From NCBI RefSeq assembly GCF_964019385.1, contig NC_088645.1, positions 27,075,363 to 27,139,362 on the forward strand: a stretch of 64,000 bases of DNA, in the 5' to 3' direction. A model generated the notes under the pieces. That model made no database searches. It was not told the DNA's origin and saw nothing but the letters and a program-made list of their open reading frames with translations. Source of the stretch: Sycon ciliatum. Lineage: Eukaryota > Porifera > Calcarea > Leucosolenida > Sycettidae. Positions 54,271 through 64,000 of this stretch are shown piece by piece (position 1 is the first letter of the stretch; each line of letters opens with the position of its first letter). The position numbers and the translations under genes are program-made.

Positions 54271-54654
54271 AAATACCAATGCAGAACTGGGCGTGCATTG
54301 ACGGCAAAACCATTCTTGTAGCATGAATGAATGTTTGCAGAAATAGTTACAGACAATGGCGTGTACAAATGGTGGTGCGAGGGCGAGACCAATCCTATAG
54401 CGACTAGAAAATGACCCTCTGAGACAAAGTTCTTTTGAAGGCAGACGCCTGGATCAGTGAAAAGTCTACGAGGTTATTGCCAGTAAAATCGAACAGATTT
54501 TCTTTTCGAACTCAGAGTTTCTCGCTTACGTGATCATCGGGAAGAATTCTGCTATCAATAATGCACAGGAAAGTAACTGGCGAATCTTTGCGCGAGGAAG
54601 ACAGTGGGAATCATGCGTATACATCCTCTCCCACCCACTACCACTCTCCCACAG

Positions 54655-55685
54655 TGTGTGACACACACGCACATACACATACATACATACATACATGCAC
54701 ACGCGCATGACATAACAACAACAAACAAACATAATTATATCCACACTCATTTCAATACACGACCACACGCCCACACTCATGCACACATGTGCACACGCTC
54801 TCACACATACGCAAACACTCCGCCTCACACACACGCACACGCGCGTGCGCGCACACACACATACAAGTGCACAAACTCACACCTGCATTGAACACCTTCA
54901 CACTGCCCACTGGGAGACTCAAGCACCATACATTCACACTCATCCATACATATGAAACACATGACGTCTGCTCATATTCACGCTAGCATCCACTTTGAAC
55001 TCATGCTATCTCTCATAGACACAATCTACAGGCGAACATTCCCACAATACACCCACGTGCACACTAGTACATGTACATACTGTACCCTCCACAGAATCCT
55101 CACCTTTGCACCCAGGATACTCATTCATGCACACCACACACTTACCTACACCCACTGAACGCTCACCTACACACGAACACACCGGCACATCCACGCACAC
55201 GCTTCACCACGCCCACACACGTATGCATATGCATACCAAAAGCACACATACACACACACACGCACACGCGTACACACCCAAATATGGCACGGTAGAGACG
55301 TGCTCTGCCAGCATGCGTTTAGTTTCACTGCTATGTGACTAGTTCGTCAGCGTGAATGTGAGCAGGCATCATGTGCATGTATGGATGAGTGTCACTGTGA
55401 ATGTGTTGTGTCTGAGTCACCCAGTGTTCGGCGTGAAGTTTTTCGTACACAAGCGTGTGTGTGTGGGACGGGGTGGGGGGAGGATGAGTGTGCGAGTACA
55501 TTTATGTGTGTGAGGGGGGGGGGGGGGGCGGGGGAGGGTGTGTGAGACTGTGTACGTTTGTGCGTGATTGTGTAGGTGTGGGTGTTGGAGAAAGTGTAGG
55601 TATATACATGTATTTGTGTGTTGCTGCTTATTGCTCGCGCACGCGCGCGTGTGTGTATGTGCATGTGAGAGTGGGTGTGAGTGCA
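54655..55685. repeat. CA/TG-rich low-complexity region
   Basis: CA-rich at 54655-54880 and 55130-55280, TG- and G-rich at 55450-55680 with a G13 run near 55514. Long open frames in it are artefacts. Confidence 0.85.
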
Positions 55686-55689
55686 TATG

Positions 55690-56379
55690 CGTGGTTCCCA
55701 ATGATTCTTCAGTTTCTTTCCTGTGCATTTACATGTTTGTAAAAATATATTATTCCCGTTTCAGACCAGAATAAGTATAGCCTGATGACCTGTGAAACTC
55801 TGAGTTGACATAAATGTTCCACCTCACTTGTAAGGAAGCTGTACCCTTCCGTTTACTTTGTGTTCTATAACCAGGCGATCTAACTGTTCTCCGTTGTTGT
55901 CTAAGGACTAGTCTAAAGTAACCTTGCCGTCACTAGGGGTCATTGCAATGAGGGTTCCTTCGAATTGCAGTCTTTGCATTTTTGTGTCTATGAAAAAGTC
56001 ACGTCTTCAGCATATGCATTATATACATTGAACAAGATCTCCCGTGGCTCACATATTCAGCACATCTTTCCTATGGTTTGTATCTGGACACACCATTATG
56101 TCTGTCGCTGCACTGCCTAAGTACTCGAACGAGGACCAAGATTGCTAATACAATCATGTGAATGACTCTACAGACATCAACAGAATAGGACTTTCGGAAA
56201 CGGTGCCAGGCATTTGTAGTATGTCGCTCACACTATCCGCCCATGGTTATATAATCAGCAATTGGTAGGTCACGCTTTTCATGAGAACTTGAATCCTTAC
56301 TTGACATACAACATCCAGCGTACCAGAGAATTCTTTCGAACCTTCCACTCAACAAACCTGCACGAAAGTACCACTCCTG
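55690..56379. other. No recognised gene
   Basis: A hammerhead core-like string (CTGATGACCTGTGAAAC, 55780-55796) lacks stem II and is not called. Nothing else supported. Confidence 0.4.
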
Positions 56380-56423
56380 CTCAACACGCAGTGTTTCGGG
56401 GACCTAACCCCTCATCAGCTGAG
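56380..56423 (-). ncRNA. Hammerhead fold, family 3, decayed copy d
   Basis: On minus: stem I CTCAG/TTGAG (one G-U), core CTGATGA, stem II GGGG-TTAGGT-CCCC, GAA, stem III ACA-CTG-CGT (mismatch), and G at the cleavage position, which does not support cleavage. Flanking sequence also matches the 477-bp unit. Confidence 0.55.
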
Positions 56424-56429
56424 TTTTAG

Positions 56430-57490
56430 TACGCTAATGGTATGTGTCCTCCGACAGCACAGCAATATCAGGACTGTAAGGCTCAATGAGCCTTAACATC
56501 TTAAAAGAGTATTATTTTTAGAGTGTTGTGACTTTGGTTTGTTGTTATTCTATGAATTTACAGCACATTTAATGCTTGTTTTGAATGTATGTTGTCGAGT
56601 TGGAACATATTTGTACTTCCTATTCTTACCGCTGCCAGCTGCTGTCGTCTGCGTTGTTTCTGACTATCTGGCCCTCTCTTCCTTTGATTATTGTTGCTAG
56701 TTGCTCGTTTGACATGTTCTCTCTAATCCTTGGTGGGTACGTCGATTGTTCAATCATTCTTTTACTTGTTTTTTAAGGAGTTTGCGGTTCACTTTTTTTC
56801 CAATTTCGAACGTGAGACCTCAAGGTCAAATTGGAGCATCTCACGTTGCAACGTCAGATTTCAACGCGACAGAGGGCCGACTCATGGTGCAAAATGCGAT
56901 TCAACTCAGGTTTTTTCTCATGTTCGAAATTGTACCACGTGAAGCATAAACGTTCTAATGTCGATCTCTTCGCCGAACTACTTTGCGCTCTGCGCCTGTT
57001 GTTAGTTTTTAGAATAATCGGATATTTCGAACAATCCTTGCATAACATGCGATAGTTGTTGAAAATGGCAATTGAAAAAAATGATCTCAGGAAAGGGAAA
57101 TCAGTTCTAAAACTTATACAAAAGAGAAAGACCAAGGAAATACAAGTTACGCTGTACTGTAGTTCCTTGGTCAAGCCGTTTGGAAAGCTGTGCGAGGTCA
57201 GGAGGCCGGAGTACTATTGTACGGTGAAAGGCTCCAGAATATTCTTCATGCTTTGTTTCTTCGTGATTGTACAGTGCTAAAACTAGTCATGGTTGTCTTT
57301 AGCATGGAGAATTGTAATTTAACGGCATGCTCATGACTCAAGCCAAGAAATACAATGTCATGTAATCGTAGAGGGGGGGCAGAGGAAACATACATTTCAC
57401 CCCTTTTTCCATGTTCCACTATTTCCTTGTCACACAAAATGCAACTTGCAAGTGCGCAGAGCATCCGAAACAACCGATCTGTGGCAGCAC
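56430..57490. other. Receptor intron, partly paralogous to the window start
   Basis: 57063-57112 (aatggcaattgaaaaaaatg and on) matches bases 2-50 of the window. In copy 1 this sequence lies about 210 bases past the Ig exon; here it is displaced by the LINE-C insertion. No exon seen. Confidence 0.5.
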
Positions 57491-58015
57491 TTTTTTTTTT
57501 TTTTTTTTTTCACTATTGACACAGCCCTACTGGAAAACAGGTGGAGAACAAAAGAAACGAGGAAAAGGACAAAACATAGGGGATGTAGGGACGACGTGCT
57601 GATGTGCTGGGAGCAACTCAACCGACCAGAGGTCTCGGCGTCAGCGTTGCAACTAGGCATCGAAAAAAGTGTGTGTGTGGGGGGGGGGTGCACAAGAACA
57701 ACTGCAAAACAAACAGAAGCTAGAGAATACCACAAATAATAACTTGGTGCGAAATAATGAGAAGAAAATAATGACGCCCAAAAGCGCTAAATACGAAATT
57801 AAGAAAAAGGAAATAATAAACCACATAGCGCTAAAGCTGCACCAAATAATAATTTAAATTATAACTAAACCGGGTGGAAAACCAAGAAATCATAACAAAC
57901 AAAACAAACTAAGTAAAAAATTAATAATAAAAATTTAAATAATAAAAGGTAAATGAAGCCCAATATCATCAGCATAGCCGAACCAAGGAACATGACCGGT
58001 GCCACAGTCAGAAGT

Positions 58016-60884
58016 TCATCCGTAGAAGTCGGTAGCCATCAGCCAGTGTTGGTGCGTGAGGTACTTATGGACATCTTCTTTGAACGTGTGGAGCCGCTTC
58101 AAGCTGAGTGGAGCCCTTACAATTTCGCTTGGCAAGCTGTTCCATACTGAGACTACAGAAAACGGGAAGGAGCGAGAAGCATAGGCAGGTGCTCTCCTGT
58201 CCAGGACTTGCTGCAGCTGCACATGGTGCTGCTGGCCAAGAGGGGGTTGACTCCGGGTGCGCCGAGCTTCTACATGGTTGGCTGGAGGGGGGATCATGGC
58301 GGTGAGCTGGGGTGGTCCTGGGAAGCTTGTACAGATATACAAGCCCAGATACAATCCGGCGGTGGCACAGGCTTTGGAGAAGGGCACCAGGGCCAATAAT
58401 GGCCATTGCACGTTTCTGTACACGGTCGAGTCGGGCGAGGTGGCTGGATGCAGCTCCCATCCACACAAGGGGAGCATACTCGAGGATGGGTCGCACAAAT
58501 CCCTTGTACGCACAAAGCCGGCCATGGTAATCTAACACCCGGCAAGCCCGACGGAGAACACCCAGTCTCTGGCAGCCACGTGTCGCAATTGAGTGCAAGT
58601 GATCCCGGAATGACAGCTTGGCGTCAAATGTCACTCCAAGAAGCTTGATGGTGTTGGCTTCCGGAACCGCGATACCTCCAAACTTGATGTCAGGGACAGC
58701 AGGGTGTGTGGCTTTCGTAGTCATCAGCAGCTGTTGCGATTTAGAGGGCTCGAATCTGATGCGCCAGCGTTCTCCCCACTCTTCAAGACGCTTGAGGCTG
58801 GATTGCAAGGCGGCAGTCATGTCATGCATATTGTCCTGCGTGCGGATGAGGCTGTAGAGTGTTGTGTCGTCTGCAAAGGAACTTAGTCGCGTCTCGGGAG
58901 ACAGGCACTGATCCAGGTCAGACACATACAAGAGGAAAAGTGTCGGGCCAAGGATACTACCTTGGGGCACACCTGCTGTTATGGGCGCCGGAGAGGATGA
59001 GTCGCCGTGGACCAGGACTGATAATTTGCGGTTCAGGAGGTAATCCTGCAGCCAGTGCAGCAGGCAGCCACCAATGCCAACGTTCTTGGCTTTGAAAATC
59101 AGTCCAGAGTGTGATGCCCGATCAAATGCTCCTGCTATGTCCACCGCCACCATGTGAGCGTACCCTCCATCGCTGACAGTCTTGACCCACTCAGTGTGCA
59201 AAGCAGTGAGGATGTCGCACGTGCCTCTTCCTTGCCGAAAGCCATATTGACTGTCGGGCAGAATATTGAAACGCTCCAGATAATTCACGAGCTGCTTGTT
59301 TACTATGCTCTCCATTACTTTTGACAGGATGGATAGTAGTGAGACTGGTCGGTAATTCTTGGGATCCGAGCGGGGGCTCTTCTTGAAGACTGGAACCACA
59401 TGGGCCAGCTTCCATTTGGTAGGTTGAACACCGTGGCGAAAGCAGAGTGAGAACAGTTTGGTGACTGGTTCTGCAAGCTCACTGGAACACTGAGCTAGGA
59501 CTCTTGCTGGAATATTGTCAGGTCCTGTTGCCTTCGATGTATTCAGCTTGGCTAGACGGCGGCGTACATCAGCAAGCCGGAAATGGATGCGGTCAAGACC
59601 ATGGCGGTCCAAATGCTGCATTTCTGGCAGATCGTCTGGAGAGATGTCATCATCTGCAAGGCTACACTTCTGGGAGTAGTACCTGGCGAGGCAATTGGCC
59701 TTGGCTTGGCGAGTTGGATACTCTGTGCCGTCGGTGTCCTTCAGCAGAGGTATCTCAGAGGCACGTTCCATCCCAGCAGCTCTCTTCATGTTGGACCACC
59801 ATTGCTTGTCGTTAAGTGAGCCTGAGCTGAGCTTAGCTTTGACACGAGCATCATGTGATGATTGGGCGCGCAGCAGAATAGCAGCTGTTTGGGTCACTAG
59901 GTCGATGAATGAAGCTCGCAAATCTCCATCATCGGGGTGCTGACGCCACCGTTTCCATGCACGAGTCTTTGCTTGAACTACAGTGCTGCACTCAGGTGTC
60001 CACCAACAAGGGTCTGTTGTCCGTATTGTCAGGGTCTTAGATGGTATAAACGTGTCCATTCCATCCAGAATTACAGTTGTGAGTTGTTCACATGCAAGTT
60101 CGGGGACATCGCAGACGACAGCAGCCCAGTCAAAGCTGCGGAAATGTGCCCTCAGTCTGCCCCAGTCTGCTTGGCCATAACGCCATACTTTCCTGCTTGT
60201 TGGCCGCTCCAGTACAGGAGTGATTTCCTGAAAGTTAGACAATACTACACAGTGGTCAGAGCGCCCGATGGGAGATGATACTGCTGTGTGGACAGTGCCA
60301 GGAAAGTCGGACAAGACGAGATCCAATGTGTTTGGCCCACGGGTTGGCTGGGTCACGTGCTGGACAAGACAGTGTGTTGCACTGATTTCTTCCAAGAACT
60401 CCCCTGCGATTGTTGTTCGAGAGCTGCCAAGCCAGGACGTGCTGTGAACATTAAAATCTCCAGCCAGAATCATGTGCTTACCATGCTGCCGCATGGTATC
60501 TATGTTTTGGTCTAAGTGCTCGAGTAGAGCCAGATCATTGTCAGCGCAGGAACCAGGGCGATAGACTGCACCTATGACAGTTTTGCTGTTGCACTGGCCA
60601 ACTGTGAGCCAGGCTGTTTCGAATTCAGCAGACTGGTACTGATCCAGATGCTGGTACGCGATGCCGGCTTTGATCCAGACTCCAATGCCACCTCCGTGTT
60701 CTGTTCGGTCTCGGCGAATCGGGCCACAGTATCCCGGGATCATAGATGCACTGTGAGAGCATTTATCCACTGTTAGTTTCGTCTCAGTCACTATGGCAAT
60801 ATCCGCACCGGAGAGCAACAGGGTGTGCTGAAACTCTCCGAATTTGGACAGCAGCCCGCCTGCATTGGTCAGGAGGAGCTTCAT
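58016..60884 (-). CDS. LINE-C ORF2: endonuclease and reverse transcriptase (one frameshift)
   Basis: A 939-codon frame (58065-60884). AP-like endonuclease, residues 1-220: TNAGGLLSKF, VTETKLTVD, GGGIGVWIK, GAVYRPGSC, LAGDFNVHS and GRSDHCVV. RT, residues about 450-700: TGPDNIPARVL, YRPVSLLSILSKVME, YGFRQGRG, VDIAGAFDRAS, GVPQGSILGPTLF (639) and SSFADDTTLYS (catalytic, 670-673). After about residue 860 the conserved C-terminus (VWNSLPSEIVRAPLSL, stop at 58016) is in another frame. The shift falls near a G6 run at about 58286-58292, so a one-base indel or sequencing error is likely. The start overlaps the ORF1 stop (ATGA, 60884-60881). Confidence 0.9.
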
Positions 60885-61925
60885 GATTGCTGGCTGTCTG
60901 CATTCAGTTGTTGTTGCTCGGCAGACTCTTGCTGCTGGTGGTCTTCGTCCAGTTTCTTGAGCAGTGGGCTGCCGGAGTCAGGTGAATCCCCATGCCGCCG
61001 CTTGCGGTCGGGAGGCAATGGTGTCAGGTCGGAGCTGTGAGTGGCTGAGTCCTTGCCTGACTTCTTCGACAGCACAGACTGTCCATTTCCCTTTCCTGGC
61101 ACTGGCCCATGACGTTTTTCATGGAATGTCCACTCCCTCGCATACAGTGGTCTAGGCCAAAAGTTTACAGAGGTGACTGTGGGGAGGGCGTCAGCATCAA
61201 CAGTTACTCTTCCTGTCATCATTCCCTTCTTGTTTTCACGGACACTGCAATCATGAACTGCAACTGTCTGGTGTACTGCGGTGGAGCGTGTTGTGATGAA
61301 CTCGCTTAGCCGTTGGTCATTGCACTGGGAACTAAGATTGCCAATAAAGACAACTACTCGCTTCTTGCGGTGAGGCTCTTGAGCCACCAACTGCCAAGAA
61401 TCATCCTGGATGGCCTCCAAGTCCAATGCAGGGGTTGCGTTGGGCACAGGCTTGGCTGGCATGTATCCGGATCGACATCCTCCATGCTGCTGAAAGTCCT
61501 CTGCGTCCGAGCACTCCGTGCCTGAGGGCCCACTGTCCTCGATCACTTTTTCGAAAGTGCCGCTACGGGATACGGCCTCCACGTGCGCTCCAGTTGTTTC
61601 CTGATCCTGCAGATCCTGCTGCTGCTGCTTGCTTTTGCCTTTGGTACGGGTACGGCGTGTACGCTGGCTGTTGAGAGTATGGGTACTGCCGGGCAGCTCC
61701 GAGGAGGAATCCACGGCTGTAATGGCGGACTTCTTTTCAAGGGAGACACGAACCTCCGCCTTCAACTCCACGATTTGTGCAGAGAGCTCATCTAAGCGTC
61801 GTAGGAGGCACCTCTCCCGGTCTCTAGACTCGCTGACAAAAGTTGTCAAAGTCTGCAGCAAGCTAACCACATTTTGCTCAATACTTTCGAGGTTTGTACT
61901 AAAAACTCGAAAAATGACTAGGGAT
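60881..61925 (-). CDS. LINE-C ORF1 (coiled coil, RRM-like), 5'-truncated
   Basis: An open frame from about 61930 without ATG; the first possible non-ATG start is at 61870. Coiled coil (RCLLRRLDELSAQIVELKAE), basic linker (RRTRTKGKSKQQQ), acidic Ser segment, then an RRM-like domain (RVVVFIGNLSSQCNDQRLSE) ending NFWPRPLYAREWTF, the signature shared with LINE-A. The C-terminus is Gln/Ser-rich. The missing N-terminal part (about 20 codons relative to LINE-A) reflects 5' truncation at insertion. Confidence 0.8.
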
Positions 61926-62201
61926 GTGCCCCCTTAATCTGCTCTGGCTAGAACCTTGAAGTTTTAATATACTCCGGGCGCCTTAGAGCAACCAAGACAA
62001 GAGTTCGCCAACTCGCCTGTTATATTGCTTGCGTCATACGCGACGTCATGCACCTGGAGGAGGCTTCCTTTTCCTCGGGTGGCTCTTAGTAAGCCACTGC
62101 TCTATTTCTCTTCACCTTGCATGCATCAGTAGCCATACTGTAGGGTATAGAGTCAAAGCTGGACATTATTCCACAGGATGAAAAAGTCGGTTTGTACTTA
62201 C

Positions 62202-62525
62202 CTACAATATTGAGTTGATATGTTTGTGAAGAGTTGTGTGTAGCTGTTCTGCAATGGTACAGTCCAGTGTATGAAGTGTCCAATATAGGATGTGCTGCGC
62301 TGTTCACCGATGCACCGTTGAAACTCCCTGAGAAAGCACCTGTCTCAGCCAACACTAGACTACCATCAGTCTTCTCTAGTCGAATGAATGGTCCTGATCC
62401 ACTGATCACAACACACGTAGGTAAGTAACTGGTAACATTGGCTGTAGGTTGTCCATCACCAAATGTCACTGTGAATGGTGATATTGATTGTCCTGTACCA
62501 GCGGCACTGAGACCGACAGATTGAC
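62202..62525 (-). CDS. Receptor exon: first Ig-like domain (paralogue 2)
   Basis: A 324-bp exon (108 codons), phase 1 at both ends, between CATGCAG (AG 62527-62526) and GTAAGT (62201-62196). It encodes an Ig-like domain with YLPTCVVISG (strand B Cys) and DTSYTGLYHC (strand F Cys). The middle (FIRLEKTDGSLVLAETGAF) is almost identical to the exon at 263-583. The N-terminal segment after GQ and a block after GAFSG (SFNGASVNSA here, LSFTQMNFA there) differ. Most 5' exon of the putative receptor in the window; a signal peptide exon would lie upstream. Confidence 0.8.
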
Positions 62526-62659
62526 CTGCATGAGCATACACAACACTACAGTGTCACAATACTAGATCATTACATCACTAACACTGGGACTTGGTACTGG
62601 GAAAACAATACCGTTCATGTGCCGCTCGACCAACGCATATGGCCGATTGGTTTGTTTGT

Positions 62660-64000
62660 TTTTTGTTTGTTTCCTTTATTTGAATTCGTTTAGAGCACAG
62701 GCAATTCTGCCTTCTCACCAGAGGAAAAACCTCCGGTTTCTGCTAAGAACGAATATAATATTATGAGAGAAGGAAATATTAAAAAGAATCATAACAATCA
62801 TGATAATTCCAAAGCACAAAGTTTGTATATAATTCAAATGGGTGTGTGTATGTGTAAGCATGCAGTGAAGAAAACACCGAGAAAACATGCAGTAATGTGT
62901 AGGGATGCCGAGCAAGGTGGTTACAAATTACAATTAATTCTGTTCAGAGCCAGTTTAAAGGCAACCGCCCCACTGTGGAGGCGAATATCGCTGGGAAGGG
63001 AATTCCAAAGAGTGCTTCCCACAAATGTCAATGACTGACGACCGGAAGGTCCAGGAAGGAAAGGCACTTGCAGTAGCTGCTGCTCCTGTCCTCGAGTAAT
63101 TCGGCGATCATCCCGGGATGCTTGGCCTGTGTTAGCCATCAACTGAAAGTAGGTGCAGAAAAGAGGACTTGCAAGATCATGTAGGCAACGGAAAACAAAA
63201 AATAAAACCTTGTAGTTAAAAATGTGAGTTAGGGATCGAATAGATAAGCGCACGAGGAGGGGGGCTGTGGATGCACGGCTGGAGAGTCGGAAAATTGCAC
63301 GAATTCCGGATTTGCTGGATTTGATTAAACGACTCTGCAGCTGCTGTGTCAGCGACGGGAAGAATGCATTGGATGCGTACGTTAGTCGTGCTTGCACAAT
63401 GCCAATGTACCAAAGTCTGCGGGCTCTTATGGGCAGAGATCGCCCATGGCGCCATAGCTGGCTGATGGCGACTGACGCCTTCTGCACAACACTGGAGACA
63501 TGGGGCTGCCAGGATAGCTGGTCATCAATGGTTACGCCAAGGTATTTGGCAGTGGAGGTAACAGTTAAGGCTTGATCCTTACATTTCACGACTGGTATGT
63601 CGCCAGTGAGTCCCCGAGGTTGAATTACCATGACTTGGGTTTTGCCGGTATTCAGCAGAAGCCCAATTTCGGAGAGCCAGTCAGACAGACGTGCCACAGC
63701 CGTAGTCAACGTCTTGCAAACAGTGTCCAGATCTGAATCAGAATAATCTAGGATGATGTCGTCCGCGAACTCCTGATGAACAACAATGCAAGGTATGACG
63801 TTGGAAATGTCACTCGTGTAAAGGACAAAGAGAAGCGGCCCAAGAACACTGCCTTGGGGCACACCTCTTGAGCATGGGACTGCATCAGAAAGAGCCTCAC
63901 ACACCTTGACACGTTGAGTACGACCAGACAGATAGCTAGCCAACCATAACAATACTCTGCCATTGACTCCCAGGGTGAATAGTTTATCAATCAGACGTTG
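62660..64000 (-). mobile_element. LINE-D, 3' part, running off the right edge
   Basis: A minus-strand LINE whose 5' part lies outside the window. The 3' UTR (62660-62920) ends in acgaattcaaataaagg, like LINE-A. It lies about 140 bases upstream of the Ig exon. Confidence 0.8.
62921..64000 (-). CDS. LINE-D ORF2, reverse transcriptase C-terminal half (partial)
   Basis: Open over 62921-63952 (343 codons), with upstream codons in another frame at 63748-63990. Motif B is CSRGVPQGSVLGPLLFVLY, catalytic FADD in HQEFADDIILDYS (about 63760), then LLNTGKTQVMVIQ, thumb AKYLGVTIDDQLSWQPHV, YASNAFFPSLTQQLQSRL and the C-terminal STLWNSLPSDIRLHSG. Motif A and the endonuclease are out of view. A frame change near 63950 suggests decay. 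Confidence 0.8.
   Translation of the reverse strand, partial: QRLIDKLFTLGVNGRVLLWLASYLSGRTQRVKVCEALSDAVPCSRGVPQGSVLGPLLFVLYTSDISNVIPCIVVHQEFADDIILDYSDSDLDTVCKTLTTAVARLSDWLSEIGLLLNTGKTQVMVIQPRGLTGDIPVVKCKDQALTVTSTAKYLGVTIDDQLSWQPHVSSVVQKASVAISQLWRHGRSLPIRARRLWYIGIVQARLTYASNAFFPSLTQQLQSRLIKSSKSGIRAIFRLSSRASTAPLLVRLSIRSLTHIFNYKVLFFVFRCLHDLASPLFCTYFQLMANTGQASRDDRRITRGQEQQLLQVPFLPGPSGRQSLTFVGSTLWNSLPSDIRLHSGAVAFKLALNRINCNL

Larger units (their letters stand above)
57491..61930 (-). mobile_element. LINE-C, nearly complete CR1-like element in a receptor intron
   Basis: Minus-strand two-ORF LINE: ORF1 (60881-61870 and upstream codons), ORF2 (58016-60884), a 3' UTR and a poly(A) tail (T18 on plus, 57491-57508). 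The best preserved element in the window: only one frameshift in ORF2, and a 5' end truncated inside ORF1 (no in-frame ATG before the stop near 61936). It separates intron blocks that are contiguous in copy 1 at the window start, so it inserted after the receptor duplication. Confidence 0.85.

Noticed and set aside
54604-55728. Several 80-110 codon frames rich in His, Thr, Cys or Val
   Set aside because: Low-complexity CA/TG sequence; frames open on both strands.
55770-55810. CTGATGACCTGTGAAACTCTGAG as a family 2 hammerhead
   Set aside because: Stem II is deleted and stem I has no partner; at best a dead remnant.

Overview
The window is eukaryotic and animal-like. It has no operons. Protein-coding signal comes as short exons with GT/AG borders, and almost everything else is transposable-element debris. 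Extracellular Ig, CCP/sushi and EGF-like modules on phase 1-1 exons, followed by a transmembrane exon with a tyrosine-containing tail, point to a metazoan. A repeat-rich invertebrate, perhaps a sponge, is my guess; that is inference and the species cannot be read from the sequence.

Host genes: five spliced exons on the minus strand, read from high to low coordinates, would give Ig (62202-62525), Ig (52943-53332), CCP (49510-49695), EGF-like (47718-47834) and TM plus tail (41840-42114). Every internal junction is phase 1, so they could form one type I membrane receptor. A sixth exon (263-583) is a close paralogue of the 62 kb Ig exon and shares flanking intron sequence, so the receptor locus is duplicated. 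The two Ig copies differ mainly in short blocks.

Mobile elements, left to right: a plus-strand LINE relic and LINE ORF1 (1.2-2.5 kb); a near full-length CR1/Jockey-like LINE on minus (2.6-7.2 kb) lying head to head with a second on plus (7.2-11.0 kb); Penelope-like (PLE) and LINE fragments (11-17.4 kb); a LINE inserted in a DNA-transposon-like repeat with a 10-bp target duplication and itself invaded by another LINE (18-20.8 kb); DNA-transposon remnants (22-24.5 kb); four copies of an RT/restriction-like-endonuclease element separated by (GAT)n blocks (25-29.4 kb); a broken THAP transposase gene (29.4-30.8 kb) and a broken P2X7-ballast-like reading frame (31.4-32.1 kb); small foldback elements, MITEs and PLE pieces (33-49 kb); a nearly complete minus-strand LINE in the receptor intron (57.5-61.9 kb); and a LINE running off the right edge (62.7-64 kb).

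The most notable signal is a set of hammerhead self-cleaving ribozyme folds that I built by hand. Several are complete (2517-2561, 33732-33774, 35825-35867, 38815-38850, 39118-39155, 40735-40772, 48020-48063, 48497-48540). They have a CUGANGA core, a GAA box and base-paired stems I and III, and stem sequences covary between copies. Decayed copies lie at 17222, 34281, 46423, 47087, 52422 and 56380. They sit in the terminal repeats of PLEs or in short tandem or inverted non-coding units, which fits known PLE biology. At least three structural families occur within 64 kb.
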